The notes beneath the pieces were generated by a model. It ran no database searches. It was not told where the DNA came from and was given only the letters and a program-made list of their open reading frames with translations. The position numbers and the translations under genes are program-made. A DNA stretch of 64,000 bases from Nymphalis io (Eukaryota; Arthropoda; Insecta; Lepidoptera; Nymphalidae), in contig NC_065894.1 in assembly GCF_905147045.1 (NCBI RefSeq), forward strand, positions 10,763,501 to 10,827,500, given 5' to 3'. Below are positions 1-11,700 of the stretch, piece after piece. How positions within the stretch are numbered: the first letter of the stretch is position 1; every line of letters starts with the position of its first letter.

Positions 1-841
1 AAAAATTATGTTAGCACAGTCACTCCTACTACCAATTCTCGATTATGCTGACGCATGTTATCTTGATCTAAAAGAGGAGCAACTTAATAAACTTGAGCGT
101 CTCCAAAATCTTTGCATCCGATTCATATTTGGTCTTCGTAAATATGATCACGTTTCTGAATTTCGTAAAAAGCTCAAGTGGCTCCCAATCCGGCTTCGCA
201 GGAATACTCACATCCTTCAACTTCTGTACTGTATTCTGTTCAATCCGTCTTCTCCTTCATATCTAAAAGAACGTTTTCAATTTCTTAGTTCTTCACATAG
301 CCATAATCTTCGTTCTGAAGAGAATTTGATTTTAAAAATACCACCTCATACAACATCTTTTTATAGTGACTCATTTACAGTCCATTCAATTCGTCTTTGG
401 AACTCTCTTCCACTAGAAGCAAGACGTGCACCAACTATTACTTCTTTTAAAAAAATGATAAAAGAGCACTATCTTGCTTCATGAAGAAATACTGCAATTA
501 AATATTTTATTTATTATGTAAGTATCTATAGTATGTAAATGTATATATTTATAATGTGTATGTATATTATATTATTATATAATTATATATTTATGGAATA
601 TTTATTTATGTATCGTATATATACATATATATATTGTATCTATTTTTATTTTTTTTTATGTATTAAATAATTGTACACCCCTACCATCCTATCTCTCTCC
701 TCTACCAAAGGTTGCCTGGAAGAGATCGCTGTTTTAGCGATAAGGCCGCCTATTGTACATTTTTCTTTTCTTTGTTTTGTTTTACTCCTATTATTTTTGT
801 CTATATTGGTGTGCAATAAAGAGTATATAAATAAATAAATA
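1..841 (+). mobile_element. 3' end of a jockey/CR1-like LINE
   Basis: Enters from the left window edge. An open frame at 8-484 gives the C-terminal tail of a non-LTR reverse transcriptase ORF: LLPILDYADACYLDL, then LKWLPIRLRRNTHIL and the typical RLWNSLPLEARRAPTITSFK. A 3' UTR follows with GGTTGCCTGGAAGAGATCGC, a small GCGAT stem, a late AATAAA and a short TAAATAAATAAAT tail at 826-840. The catalytic RT part lies outside the window. This copy looks fairly young because the tail frame is still open. Confidence 0.85.
8..484 (+). pseudogene. LINE reverse-transcriptase ORF, C-terminal part
   Basis: The frame encodes about 158 residues of the region after the polymerase domain. None of the catalytic RT motifs is present in the window; only the conserved tail (RLWNSLP) is seen. 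Not a host gene. Confidence 0.8.
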
Positions 842-1289
842 GATTTGATATAAAAATAGTAATAATTCCATTTCTTGTAAAGTGGATCGGTTTACAATAC
901 CTAATATATAGTATCCGAATCCTCTGGCGCAAGATTTTTATTAGTAAGAAAAGTGTATGTGTTTCCTTAAAAAAACAATTAAATATATTTAAATTTAAAA
1001 CGATTTGTGAAACAAAAAGTGGCAATTTGCAATTATTTTTTACTCATTGATTGAACGCTGGCAACAAAATGAATTTATTGCAATTGCTGACAAATGCTGC
1101 GTGACGTGATATAATAAAAAAAATATTGTTTTTATGTTTTTAGGAACAAGAGAACAAATATACAAGTATTCATTTTTATTGATATATTTATTGAAACGTA
1201 ACTTTTTGTTTAAATTATTAATTATATATACAGAGTATTTTTTTGGTTTTGTGTTGTTTTATTCCGTTAATTGTTAATAGTAATCCTAA
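842..1289. other. Intergenic, nothing recognised
   Basis: AT-rich, non-coding. The 74-codon minus frame at 801-1025 overlaps the LINE tail and has no domain. Confidence 0.5.
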
Positions 1290-1395
1290 TACAATACCGG
1301 CCGTCATCGCTTCACGGCTTTTAGTTAAACACATATTTCTCTCTTTCTGTCATTATTCATTTGACATTCGAAAGAAGAAGACATATCATTGTTTA
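1290..1395 (+). repeat. Low-copy dispersed block (family Z), copy 1
   Basis: CGGCTTTTAGTTAAACACAT, TTCTCTCTTTCTGTCATTAT and TTGACATTCGAAAGAAGAAG. Similar blocks at 31150-31225, 34195-34285 and 49745-49850. Confidence 0.55.
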
Positions 1396-1645
1396 ACAGC
1401 ACTCTTTAAACAACGTTTATACATCAACATGTATAACTACATCTTATATCATTCTTATTCTTAAATACTATTATTGCTCTTGTTATTCTAATCATTTTCT
1501 GTCTTTATATCGACAGCCGTGCATCATCGCGAAGTAAGATTAGGACAGCTCAGCAATGACTGTTTTTTCTAAATGTTGTGTTTTGTAATGGATGACGTGT
1601 TAACCTATTATTATAAGAACATTTAATGAATAACTTTAATATCTT

Positions 1646-1663
1646 CTCGACTCTAGAGTCGAG
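1646..1663. repeat. Perfect 18-bp palindrome at SINE A 5' border
   Basis: CTCGACTCTAGAGTCGAG reads the same on both strands and overlaps the first bases of the SINE A copy. Confidence 0.7.
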
Positions 1664-1957
1664 ATGGCCTAGTGGTTAGAACGCGTGAATCTTAACCAAT
1701 GATCGTGGGTTCAAACCCAGGAAAGCACCACTGAATTTTCATGAGCTTAATTTGTGTTTATAATTCATCTCGTGCTTGACGGTGAAGGAAAAACATCGTG
1801 AGGAAACCTGCATGTGTCTAATTTCATTGAAATTCTGCCACATGTGTATTCTACCAACCCGCATTGGAGCAGCGTGGTGGAATAAGCTCCAAACCTTCTC
1901 CTCAAAGGGATAGGAGGCCTTAGCCTAGCAGTGGGACATTAACAGGCTGTTACTGTA
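1659..1957 (+). mobile_element. SINE family A (tRNA-headed)
   Basis: Starts GAGATGGCCTAGTGGTTAGA (A box) with GGTTCAAACCC (B box), and runs through the family body to AGCAGTGGGACATTAACAGG. It is full length, about 300 bp. The family resembles Metulj-type lepidopteran SINEs; the name is from memory. Confidence 0.88.
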
Positions 1958-1981
1958 ATATCTCACTAGATTATTTTTTGA

Positions 1982-2020
1982 TATACATGTTTAAAGGCGC
2001 GCTGCCTTTAAACATGTATA
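1982..2020. repeat. Perfect hairpin, 17-bp arms
   Basis: The arm TATACATGTTTAAAGGC (1982-1998) is perfectly complementary to 2004-2020 across a 5-base GCGCT loop. It begins about 25 bases after the end of a SINE A copy. Confidence 0.8.
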
Positions 2021-2284
2021 ATTTAAAACGCAGCTTAAACATATATACGTACAGCATAAATGTGACATTTCTTTAATCTCAACAATTTATCCGTTTTTAT
2101 TAATAATTTGCGTATATTTATTTAACTTATTAATACAAGTAAATATGTAAGTTAAATGTTGTTATAATTGAAAGCGATACAATATACCTGCAGTTTTTTA
2201 AAGAAGGAATACCGTGGCAAGACTTTTTACGAATTTGTTATATTTTTATTTCAAATTTCAAGACCTTGACTTTAACTTTGACGA

Positions 2285-2548
2285 GCAAGTTTGGCGTGAT
2301 TGGTGGATGCTTGCCTCTCACGCCGAAGGTTTGGGTTCAATTCCCACCCAGGACAGATATTTGTGTGCATAAACATGTCTGTTTGTCCTGAGTCTGGGTG
2401 TAATTATCCATATAAGTATGTATTTACAAAAGAAAAATAGTATATATAGTATATCAGTTGTCTGGTTTTCATAGTATCAGTTCTGTACAAGCTTAATTTG
2501 GGATCAGATGACCGTGTGTGAAAAATGTCCTAGGATATTATAATTATT
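2285..2548 (+). mobile_element. SINE family D (tRNA-headed)
   Basis: The tRNA-like head has TTGGCGTGATTGGTGG and the B box GGTTCAATTCC. The body contains GGACAGATATTTGTGTGCAT and the tail GGATATTATAATTATTA. Three other copies lie in the window. Confidence 0.82.
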
Positions 2549-3114
2549 ACTTTGTCTGTCTATGTCATTATTCTTAAAACTCTCGCGAACTTCGAAACCG
2601 TATGACATCACTTTCGTGTTTGGTTATTTAAAGTTTTCATTATTTCATAACGAAACCGAGCAAAACAATTGCTGAATATTTAAACATTTTACAATATTGT
2701 AACTTTTTACTAATAGGCAGTTATTTCACATCAAAAGTTTATAAAGAAAGCTTAATAGTTACTTTTGATTTGTCGATTTGGTAAAATATGTAAATCATCA
2801 AGTCATCCGACATATGATGCTGAGCTGAGATGTGAGAGCGTAACAAGCATATAAACAAACTCACTTTCGCATCCATAATATTAGGATTTAATCTGGCAAT
2901 GCATTTAACGCCGAAATTACAGATTCGAATCCGGATAAGTACCTACCACAAATTTTTGCGCGTGTTTAATAAGAATGTTGGAAAATATCTTGGGATATCA
3001 ACGTGTGACATAACTTTCTACCGTATATAATATTTATGTTCGAAGTATGTATGAAGATCGAAGCTCGACAGCAGATCAAAAATGAAAATATGTTTTGATA
3101 TTTTCCATACTATT

Positions 3115-3244
3115 TTTTTCCATAATAAAATCTACATTAACAAATCAAAAAAAGATTCCAAATTTGGTTTTTAATACTTGAATAAAGCATATATACCTAC
3201 GGTTTTTTTTTTGGTTAGTAAATGTAGATTTTATAATGGAAAAA
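3115..3244. mobile_element. MITE-like element with about 28-bp terminal inverted repeats
   Basis: The left arm (3115-3141, core CCATAATAAAATCTACATT) matches the reverse complement of 3214-3244 with few mismatches. The element is about 130 bp, AT-rich and non-coding. Its superfamily is not resolved. Confidence 0.6.
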
Positions 3245-3555
3245 TGTTAACAGATTAAAAAATATGCGACTCAAATTAAAAGAGGTGTTAATGGAATTTG
3301 TTATTAATTTCGAACGCTGGCAATATTTCACATATGGAAAAAATGATCATTATTAGTCATAAATAAAGGTTGCGTTTACCGCGTATTGTGGGCGATGAGA
3401 TTGAGAACGTAAATCACGGTGTATAACGTTAATAGAAAATAACAGTTTTAATAATGTAAAACTTTGTTGAGGGATTTAACTTTTTAAACGTTGGTGCATC
3501 TTATTATAGTTTTACAAATAAATATATTTTTTTTAATTTAAATATCTAATTAGAC

Positions 3556-3765
3556 TCGCAAATGTGCCACCTGATGGTAAGGTCACCATTGGCACTGTTG
3601 GAAATATTAATCATCCCAGACATGGCGTGACGCGCAACCACTCTTGCCTTATAATTATACTGATTCAAACCGCCTTTATATCGGAACTTAACTACACTAC
3701 GTATTGCTATTTGATAAAATAATGCGATGGCTTGCATAAAGCCTTACTACCAAGTAACAAAGGTT
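3556..3765 (+). mobile_element. Family B interspersed repeat, degenerate
   Basis: GTGCCACCTGATGGTAAGGT, then TTGGCACTGTTGGAAATATT, and an end like GCTTGCATAAAGCCTTACTA follow the family B order. The middle has diverged strongly. Confidence 0.6.
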
Positions 3766-5198
3766 CTTAGATAACATTATTTAAAAAAGGAATACATTTT
3801 CAGGCTTTTGGTTAACGTTGCTAATTTATGTTTATAATTCTCATGCATGTATATGTCGAATGAAATGGATAACAAATGTGTATCCACCAATCCTGAAGTG
3901 GAGAATAAGTTTCATTGATTTGATTTGATTTCATCAGTGTAGGTAAATGACACTAAGCAAGATAAAATTTGTTCTCAGGAACCATGTCGTCATGAGACAA
4001 ATATAAATATTAAAAATATAATGAGGAAAATTTGATTCCAAAAATCAAATACAGTCAAAACCCTTTATATTACATTGATATTAAACAAAATAAGACAATA
4101 TATGAAACAAAAGTCTTTTATTGAAATTCTTGAAACAATATTCATTCATTTAATGTCAAATAGGTATCTTAGCTTAATAAAATTCTTAATGAGTAAAAAT
4201 TCTGTCTTAATAGGAAGAATATTTTATATTATTAGTAGTTATTCGCCTTAATAAGCTTAGTAGTACAGTAGTTATGTGAAAAGGTTATTATTTTCTAGGG
4301 TTTAAATAATAATATATTTGAGTCGTGATTCTTAGTTTAAAAATATATATTTTTTTATTAATTCAATCTTTTAAAGCGCCATTTCCCTTTTTCACTAACT
4401 ACAGCGGATTTTTATAATCATAATAATGAATTAAATAGATAAAATTGTTAATTTAATATATATATTAAACATATATATTCGCCAAGATGGGGCTTTTAAA
4501 ATTTTCAATGAAATATTTTTTGTACTTAAGAAATTTCTCACATAAAAAAACAATTAATATATATCCTCTAGCCAAGTACCTGCAATATTTTTTAATTCAA
4601 TATTCTAATATAATCTTAATATGTATAAGTGAAATACCACTCATCACGAGATCTCCTAAGCTATCCACCCGATTGACTTGAAATTTGTTACAGTTACTGA
4701 CGTAGACGCTCACTAAGAACGGATTTTACGCCAAAATCCTGTCCAAAATATATTTTTCTTCTTATCTATCGAAGCCGGGATAATTAGCCAGTACATAATA
4801 ATTGCCTCATCACTTAAAACCCCGTTATACCCCGTCTATACTTGAACTATTTTTACCAGCGCGAAGCCGGCATTGACAGCTAGCATAATCGCATTCGCAA
4901 TTCGCAAACAGTTTCTTAAATTAAAATTAAGAAAAATAAACCAGATTACAATGTTATGAGTTTACACGATTTTTAAGATAAACATGTATTTCCCATGACT
5001 CACGTGTCTTGATAAACCGTGTAAAAAGATGACTCTTAATTTCTTAAACAGATAACTTTGTTTATTAAGGAAGTGAACTGTTCTTTATACTAAACATATT
5101 TTAGCTTCTTAAATTTATTTTTACATGTGTACATTTATACCTTGACACGCTTTTGCATTATTCGAATTAAAAAAAAAAGTTGCGATAATAATATATTG
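3766..5198. other. Intergenic, nothing firm
   Basis: AT-rich. 4650-4750 (CTAAGCTATCCACCCGATTG, TTGAAATTTGTTACAGTT) looks like a worn family L relative. No coding exon seen. Confidence 0.4.
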
Positions 5199-5480
5199 GA
5201 TTAACACTCGTCTGATACAAAAAAAAACATAAAAGATTTTTCTAAGAAACTGGTTCACACTTCTGGTGATCCAAGAGCTGGCGCTTATTTAGTCCAAAGG
5301 CTGAGTCTAGCGGTGCAGAGAGACAATAGTGCCAGCGTCTTGGGTACAATGCCACAGGACAATCTTTTAGACGGCGTGTTTTTGTTATAAATTTTTAATG
5401 TGTATTTGGTTTTTTTTTAAATTTTTTATATTATAAAAATGTCTGTACATATTAAAAAGTAAATATAAAAAATATGAAAA
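5199..5480 (+). mobile_element. 3' tail of a retroelement ORF, copy 1
   Basis: From about 5257 the frame reads TSGDPRAGAYLVQRLSLAVQ and later ASVLGTMPQDNLLDGVFLL, stopping near 5390. An AT-rich 3' UTR follows. A close homologue lies at 43750-44010. The element class is not resolved; a non-LTR retrotransposon is most likely. Confidence 0.6.
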
Positions 5481-5637
5481 TCCCACCGAAACACGTTTTT
5501 TTAGCGTTAAAAAACAAATACATTAAACAAAGTATTTAAAATTGATTCGAAAAATTATTACAAACGCTTGTCTATATCAACATTTGCATTTGTCGTGCGC
5601 GTTTACGTACTACGGAGGCGTAGGGCGGCGCACCCTT

Positions 5638-5682
5638 GCTATAAGGCGGGCTCAGAGCCTCCGTGCGGCACTCGACGACACG
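5638..5682 (+). promoter_or_regulatory. TATA promoter and short leader of prepropeptide gene
   Basis: TATAAG at 5640-5645 lies in a GC-rich stretch. A CA start dinucleotide at 5669-5670 is 30 bases downstream, the usual TATA-to-start spacing. This would leave only a 13-base leader before ATG 5683, so an upstream start or leader exon is also possible. Confidence 0.35.
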
Positions 5683-5725
5683 ATGGGACCGACCGCAGCC
5701 GCCCTGATCGTGATCACTCTTGCCG
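5683..5725 (+). CDS. Exon 1 of prepropeptide gene: signal peptide
   Basis: The exon runs from ATG at 5683 to a GTCAGT donor at 5726 and ends in phase 1. It encodes MGPTAAALIVITLA plus the first base of a Gly codon. The hydrophobic core AAALIVITLA is typical of a signal peptide, although no basic residue precedes it. The exon sits in a short GC-rich island inside AT-rich DNA. Reading past the donor meets an in-frame stop within a few codons, so splicing is needed. Confidence 0.62.
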
Positions 5726-8700
5726 GTCAGTTGATAACTTTTTAATTTATACTTTTTAAGTTTTTTTTATAAATTTTAATGTTTTAGTCTTAAGCGACGT
5801 TTTGAATTTTGTGTGCCTAAATTTTCTACATATTTAAGTACTTTTTTTTAAGTTTATTGGTAAAATAATAATAAAATATTTATGCTGGATCTACACCAAT
5901 TTAAACAAAATCAGTTTTTTTACTAATATAAAACGTAAATAAAAAGATCCTAATTCTATTATAATAATTATCTGTATATTAAAGTTAATAAATATCGCTA
6001 ATAAAAAACTAAATCATATCTTGTCATATAATTTATTTACTTTTAAATTATGCATAATAACTGAAATCCAAAGTATACAACATTTTGAATAAAAAACTAT
6101 ATTAAACTCGTGCAATTTTAATCTTATTCAAAATATATTTTTGTTTTACTTTTAAAATTGATATCCTATTCAAATAATAATTAAAAGTTTACGTTAATTT
6201 TGTCACATGAAAACCACGTCCATATGATCCAGTTAACTGATACAAATATTTAATTTTTGTACTGTTTCATAATTCGGGTAACGATCTCTTATCCGTTGTT
6301 ATCATAAAAAATATATTTACCAAAGAATCTTTTGTTTTATACGTTTTCTTCGGAGATTTAGGATTTAGTCGATTCTATTAATATTTTTACTAGATTTCGC
6401 CCACGTCTTCACCCGGCTGTTGCAGGTTGGGCTGATGATAGGTATATTAAAAGTAATATAAGTCCTTACTGGGGTTCAAGCTTGCTTCATACCAAATTTT
6501 TAAAAATCGGTTGAGAGCTTTAGCCCTGAAGGCGAACCAGACGATTACGTTCACATTTATAATATTATTATGGATATGGATTCATATAAATATAGAATTA
6601 AGTCTAAATAATATGATAAAAGACTAGAATCAAATTAGACAATACCATATTTTTTATATAAAATTTTATAATTGCAATTTGCCGATTTAAATAAAAAAAA
6701 TCCATTACAGTAATACGTTATACGTAATATTAATAGTTTTAAATAGTTACTTTACATGATTTAACTAAAACGTAAAGCTGCTACAAATTCTATATATTAT
6801 ATTAATTACATAAGAATAAAATTCGACAAATACTTTCCCCGTGCTTTTTTATCATATTATGTAAAATCTTATATTGATTTTTTTTTATCGGTAAAAAATA
6901 AATATACATAATATTATGTAATACAATAAAAATATACTGGTTTGTCCAAGTATATATATAATATTTGTTATTATATTATGTAATCTACTGCTAAAAAGCA
7001 ATATTTTAGATTTGTGCCCAAAGTTAAGTGGCAACATTTCATACCAACAAAACAAATATACAATAATAGAAATTTATCTTTTAAGCCAATACTTAATTCA
7101 CAAAATAATATACTAGCTTCCGCCCTTGTATGAGGGGCAGAATTTAGGTACCTGTATATGTGTTAAGTCAGGGTGTAAGCTATCCGTCACGGTAGCATGC
7201 GAAATAAATCCCGTGGCGCTCCTCGTTAAGATGGAAAGGGTACCGCTGGTTTTTTAGTGGGTATTCCGATGTTCCTGGCGCACTCGGCGCGTTGGACACC
7301 GGCGAGCCCCACATACCCCCCCACTGTTCCCGTGGGGGAAACGTGTAACGCGTTTTTCTAGCGATCTCTATTCCAAATGTCATTCAATTCCATTTAGTAG
7401 TTTTTGCGTGAAAGAGTACCAAATATACATCTGTCTATACTCACGATGTATAATATTAGTAGGAAATTCGCAATAAACTATTTATTTTATTTTTAAGTAA
7501 TTTTAACCATAGTTTAAAATATTTCAGAATATATACATATAACAACGAACCTAACAAAGTATTCAATTTGTAAAAAACGAAATTACACATTGTATTAGTA
7601 TGTTTTTTGTATCTGCGTATACATCTGGATAATTATGAGTCCTGCCCCTAATCTCTCTCCGGACTGTTCAAATAATAGAAAAGGAAGTGTATCTGTGTTT
7701 GCTTATACGCTTGCGTACTATAATACCTCCTGTCAAGTTTTTATCATCATATTAAACAGTAACACAACAACAATTTGGCAATGTCCCAGTGCTGATCTAA
7801 GGGTTCCTCGTTTTTCGAAGAGATTTGGACCCTATCTTCCAAGGTGAATATTTATGTGGCAGATTTTCATTCGAGTTTTTTCCCCGTCGAATATGAGAAT
7901 TATAAAAATATCAGTGCTTCCCCGGGTTAGAACCGGTAATCATTTTTTATACATATATTTATGTCTAATTCTTTTTTTTAAACGTAATATAAACTCTTAA
8001 AGCCAATTCATTGATAAATTCATCATTCAATTATTATACGATATTATTATGAAAACGGGAATTTTCATTTGTTTTATAAGGATTCGTACAAAAATATTTA
8101 ATCCGATTGGTAAAACTTTTATAGCTTGATTATTATTTCTACATTTGTATTGACAATTGGTAAAATATATGTACTGTATGAAGTGAATTATTTTTTATAG
8201 AATAGGTCGAGCATATGGGCGACCTGATGGTAAGTGGCCAACAACGCCGATAGACATTGGCATTGTAAGAAATGTTAAACATCGCTTACATCGCCAATGC
8301 GCCACCAACCTTGGGAACTAAGATGTTATGTCCTTGTGCCTTTAATTACACTGGCTCACTCATCCTTCAAACCAGAACACAACAATACCAAGTACTGCTG
8401 TTTTGCGGTAGAATATCTGATGAGTGGGTGGTACCTACCCAGACGAGCTTGCACAAAGCCCTACCACCAGTGGATATTAGTATTACCGACAAATAGGGAT
8501 TGGTAGAATTTTTTTCGTTTTATCGTAAATAAGATTACCTACACTTAAGGTTCAAGTTGATGCCAGCTGCCATATAGCTACAATAATGGTAACTTTAGCG
8601 TGATTATTGTAACACAGTACTAACTTTATGAAAAGTAAAAACCAGATTATTTTTTATTTATTTTTCGTAAATATATAAATCGGCAAAATATGAAAGTTAG

Positions 8701-11700
8701 CACTTCTGCTATATTTAGCTATAAAACAATACACTCATTTAAAATCGTGAGTGGAAACTAATTAAACGTGGCTTTTAAGAACTTCATAACGTTAAATATA
8801 AATTATGAAATGTACACGCAAATTGAACCTTTGTACTCATAATGAGATCGACAAATTGCAATGATTACATAGGTACTTTAATGACGTCATGAGGTTTTTT
8901 ATTGAACTCAGTTTTATGTCTTTCTTTTATAAGAACTGAGAAATTGTAACTCCAGCCATCTATAGGTATTTTAACCCCTTATGCCAAAGATTTGTTTTTA
9001 AGGGCTATTTTTATATGAATTACATCGCATGTATACCTACTGGCAAGAAGAGTGCCTAAAATATATTTTATATTATTGTTTTCAAGAATAAACATTTTTG
9101 GTCTAGTTTAAAAAGTAAAGTTAAGCCACAGCTGGGCTAGGGCATCCATTCCTTTTGAGAATCTTATTGTATCACACTGCTCGAATGTAGATGTATATAT
9201 AGCTTAAAAATAGCTGTGCCCGCGGTTTCACCCACGTACAACTTAAAAAAATCACAGAGCAGTTTTATAATATTTCAGTATATACAACATTTTTATTTTC
9301 GTGGGATATTAGTATTTATTCGGTTTTTGCTGCACCCGGATCTAGATAGGGCAATATGCAATTGGAATGATACATGAGCAAAACATCATTCCTTTAAATC
9401 CATTCCGACATACATGAATGGCTTTTCCTGTGCTTTATTAATTGTGACTACAAACGATACCATCACAGGAAATTTTGTCCTTTTAAAACTAAACGTAAAT
9501 CTGGTTTTATTTTTAATAAGTACTTATTATCAATTAACCGACTAACTGGTTTATTTTTCGCCCAGAGAATCGGAATTGCGATTCAAACGATATGCTACTA
9601 GTATTATCGCCACGATTCCACGCGGTCACGATTTGTGCCATTTTTATTTTTTATATGTATATATTTAAGGCTTCATTTCACTCGTCAAACTAACTGACTA
9701 AGTATAAATTTAACAAAACCATGAAAAAAAAAATGCGGCAACGAAACGAAATACCTACCTAACCTATAAACTTTAACTAACAAAGTTATTTACAAACCGA
9801 AAATAAATACGTATGTATGTATGATTATTTTCAAACAACCTACTCAACTACCCGTTGTAATAATTTGTCAAAACTATGAAAAGTACTAAAAACTGTCTAT
9901 GGTCTTATCTCGATATCTTTTATAAGAATCAATATTTTACAAAAACGACTTTGCAAATAATGCATTATTTTAGAACAAATTTGATTACCCTACATAAAGC
10001 TATAGTCAACCTTAAAAGATAGACTACTTAAAGAGATCTACGCATGGGCGAGTTAACCGACCTATACCAGCATAAGCTAAACCCTTTTTAATATGATTGA
10101 TCATATAGATCTGAGTTCAAATTAAATTAGAATAGCAGTTATTTTATAGCAATTTTTATCGAATAAATGTTCGACATGATTCTTTAAATTGACATAACTT
10201 TTTTATTTATGAACCGATTGAAATAAAACAAACACTAATTTTTAAGTGAAGTTAGTCACAATATATTAGTGAAAACTGCACTCAAATTCGTTAAACCGTT
10301 TCTAAGATCAGCGTGCACAAACCCACAGACAAACAGACACACAAAAATTCTATCAATCATTGTTTTGGGTTTTATTGCGTTTATAAAGGCGCCCGATAAT
10401 TTCATATCGGTAGCATGCGAAAGCGATTCCGTGGCGCTCCTCGTTAAGACGGAAAGGGTACCGCTGGTTTTTTAGTGGGTATTCCGATGTTTGGCGCCCA
10501 CATACCCCCACTGTTGCCGTGGGGGATACGCGTAATGCGTTTTTCCAGCGTTAAAAAAAGGGAGGGAAGAAGACAGTGATCAGTTACAGATTTATTATAT
10601 GTACATAGATTGGTTTAATTCCAGCCTTTTAAACATTTTTTTTTCAAAATAAACGTATTTAATATTAGAGGTAGAGCTTTGTGCAAGTCTCTCTGGGTAG
10701 GTGACACCCACTTATCAGATATCCTACAGCTAAACAGCAGGAGGAGAAATGAGCCATTGTAACTGCAGGCATAAGGGACATAACATTTTAGTTACCAAGG
10801 TTGGTGGTGCGTTGACGATGTAAGGAATGGTTAATGTTTTTGAAAAAAAAAAAAACATCTAATTGCACGTTTTCTTTACAATTGCAAATCTTCAGAAATT
10901 CACTAACAATTACAATATATTTTATTTTCCAGATAATTACAGAGACGTTTAGAGAGTATTTAGGGTTACACGTAGTGCTGTACAAGAGCCGAGATGGCCC
11001 AGTGGTAAGAACATGTGAATCTTAACCGATGATCGTGGGTTCAAACCCGGGCAAGCACCACTGAATTTTCATGTGCTTAATTTGTGTTTATAATTCATCT
11101 TGTGCTTTACGGTGAAGGAAAACATCGTGAGGAAACCTGCATGTGTCTAATTTCACTGAAATTCTGCCACATGTGTATTCCACCAACCCGCATTGGAGCA
11201 GCGTGGTGGAATAAGCTCCAAACCTTCTCTTCAAAAAGAGGAGAGGAGGCCTTTAGCCCAGCAGTGGGATATTCACAGGCTGTTACGTAGTGCTGTACTA
11301 CTTTTAGACAATACCGAATATGTACTGATGGTCAGATAGCTGTATTGTTCTCTCTAATTTTAAATAGGCCAAACCTTATTAAATACTGACAGAAATAAAT
11401 AACTAAAGCGCGATTTAAAGGACAACTAGCGCCATCTATTATATATAACGCCTATATATTACGTTGTTAATTTAACGCTTTATGAAGAACCAGCTTACGA
11501 AATTAAAGGGCACTTTTGAGCAATATTAATTTGTACCCGATGTCAAATTATTTCCAAGTCACGTCTCCATAAATCTATACGGCGCCTTACTCAATAAAAC
11601 TATTTTGTACGTAATGAAAGTATTTAGCAGTTTATTATTTTCTATGATGTGACAAGGAATTTATTTTGATACTGTTATTAAACTACAATTATTGTTAATT

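Noticed and set aside
1659..1730. tRNA gene
   Set aside because: A and B boxes are present, but the sequence does not fold into a full cloverleaf by eye and continues into the SINE body. The same holds for the heads of families D and E.
5542..5759. Two overlapping plus frames at the exon 1 island
   Set aside because: Only the frame from ATG 5683 gives a signal peptide and a good donor. The longer frames begin upstream in AT-rich DNA or read another frame.
8272..8506. Frames inside family B (also 17255-17443, 56623-56805, 57673-57861)
   Set aside because: They track the repeat copies and have no starts, domains or codon bias of their own.
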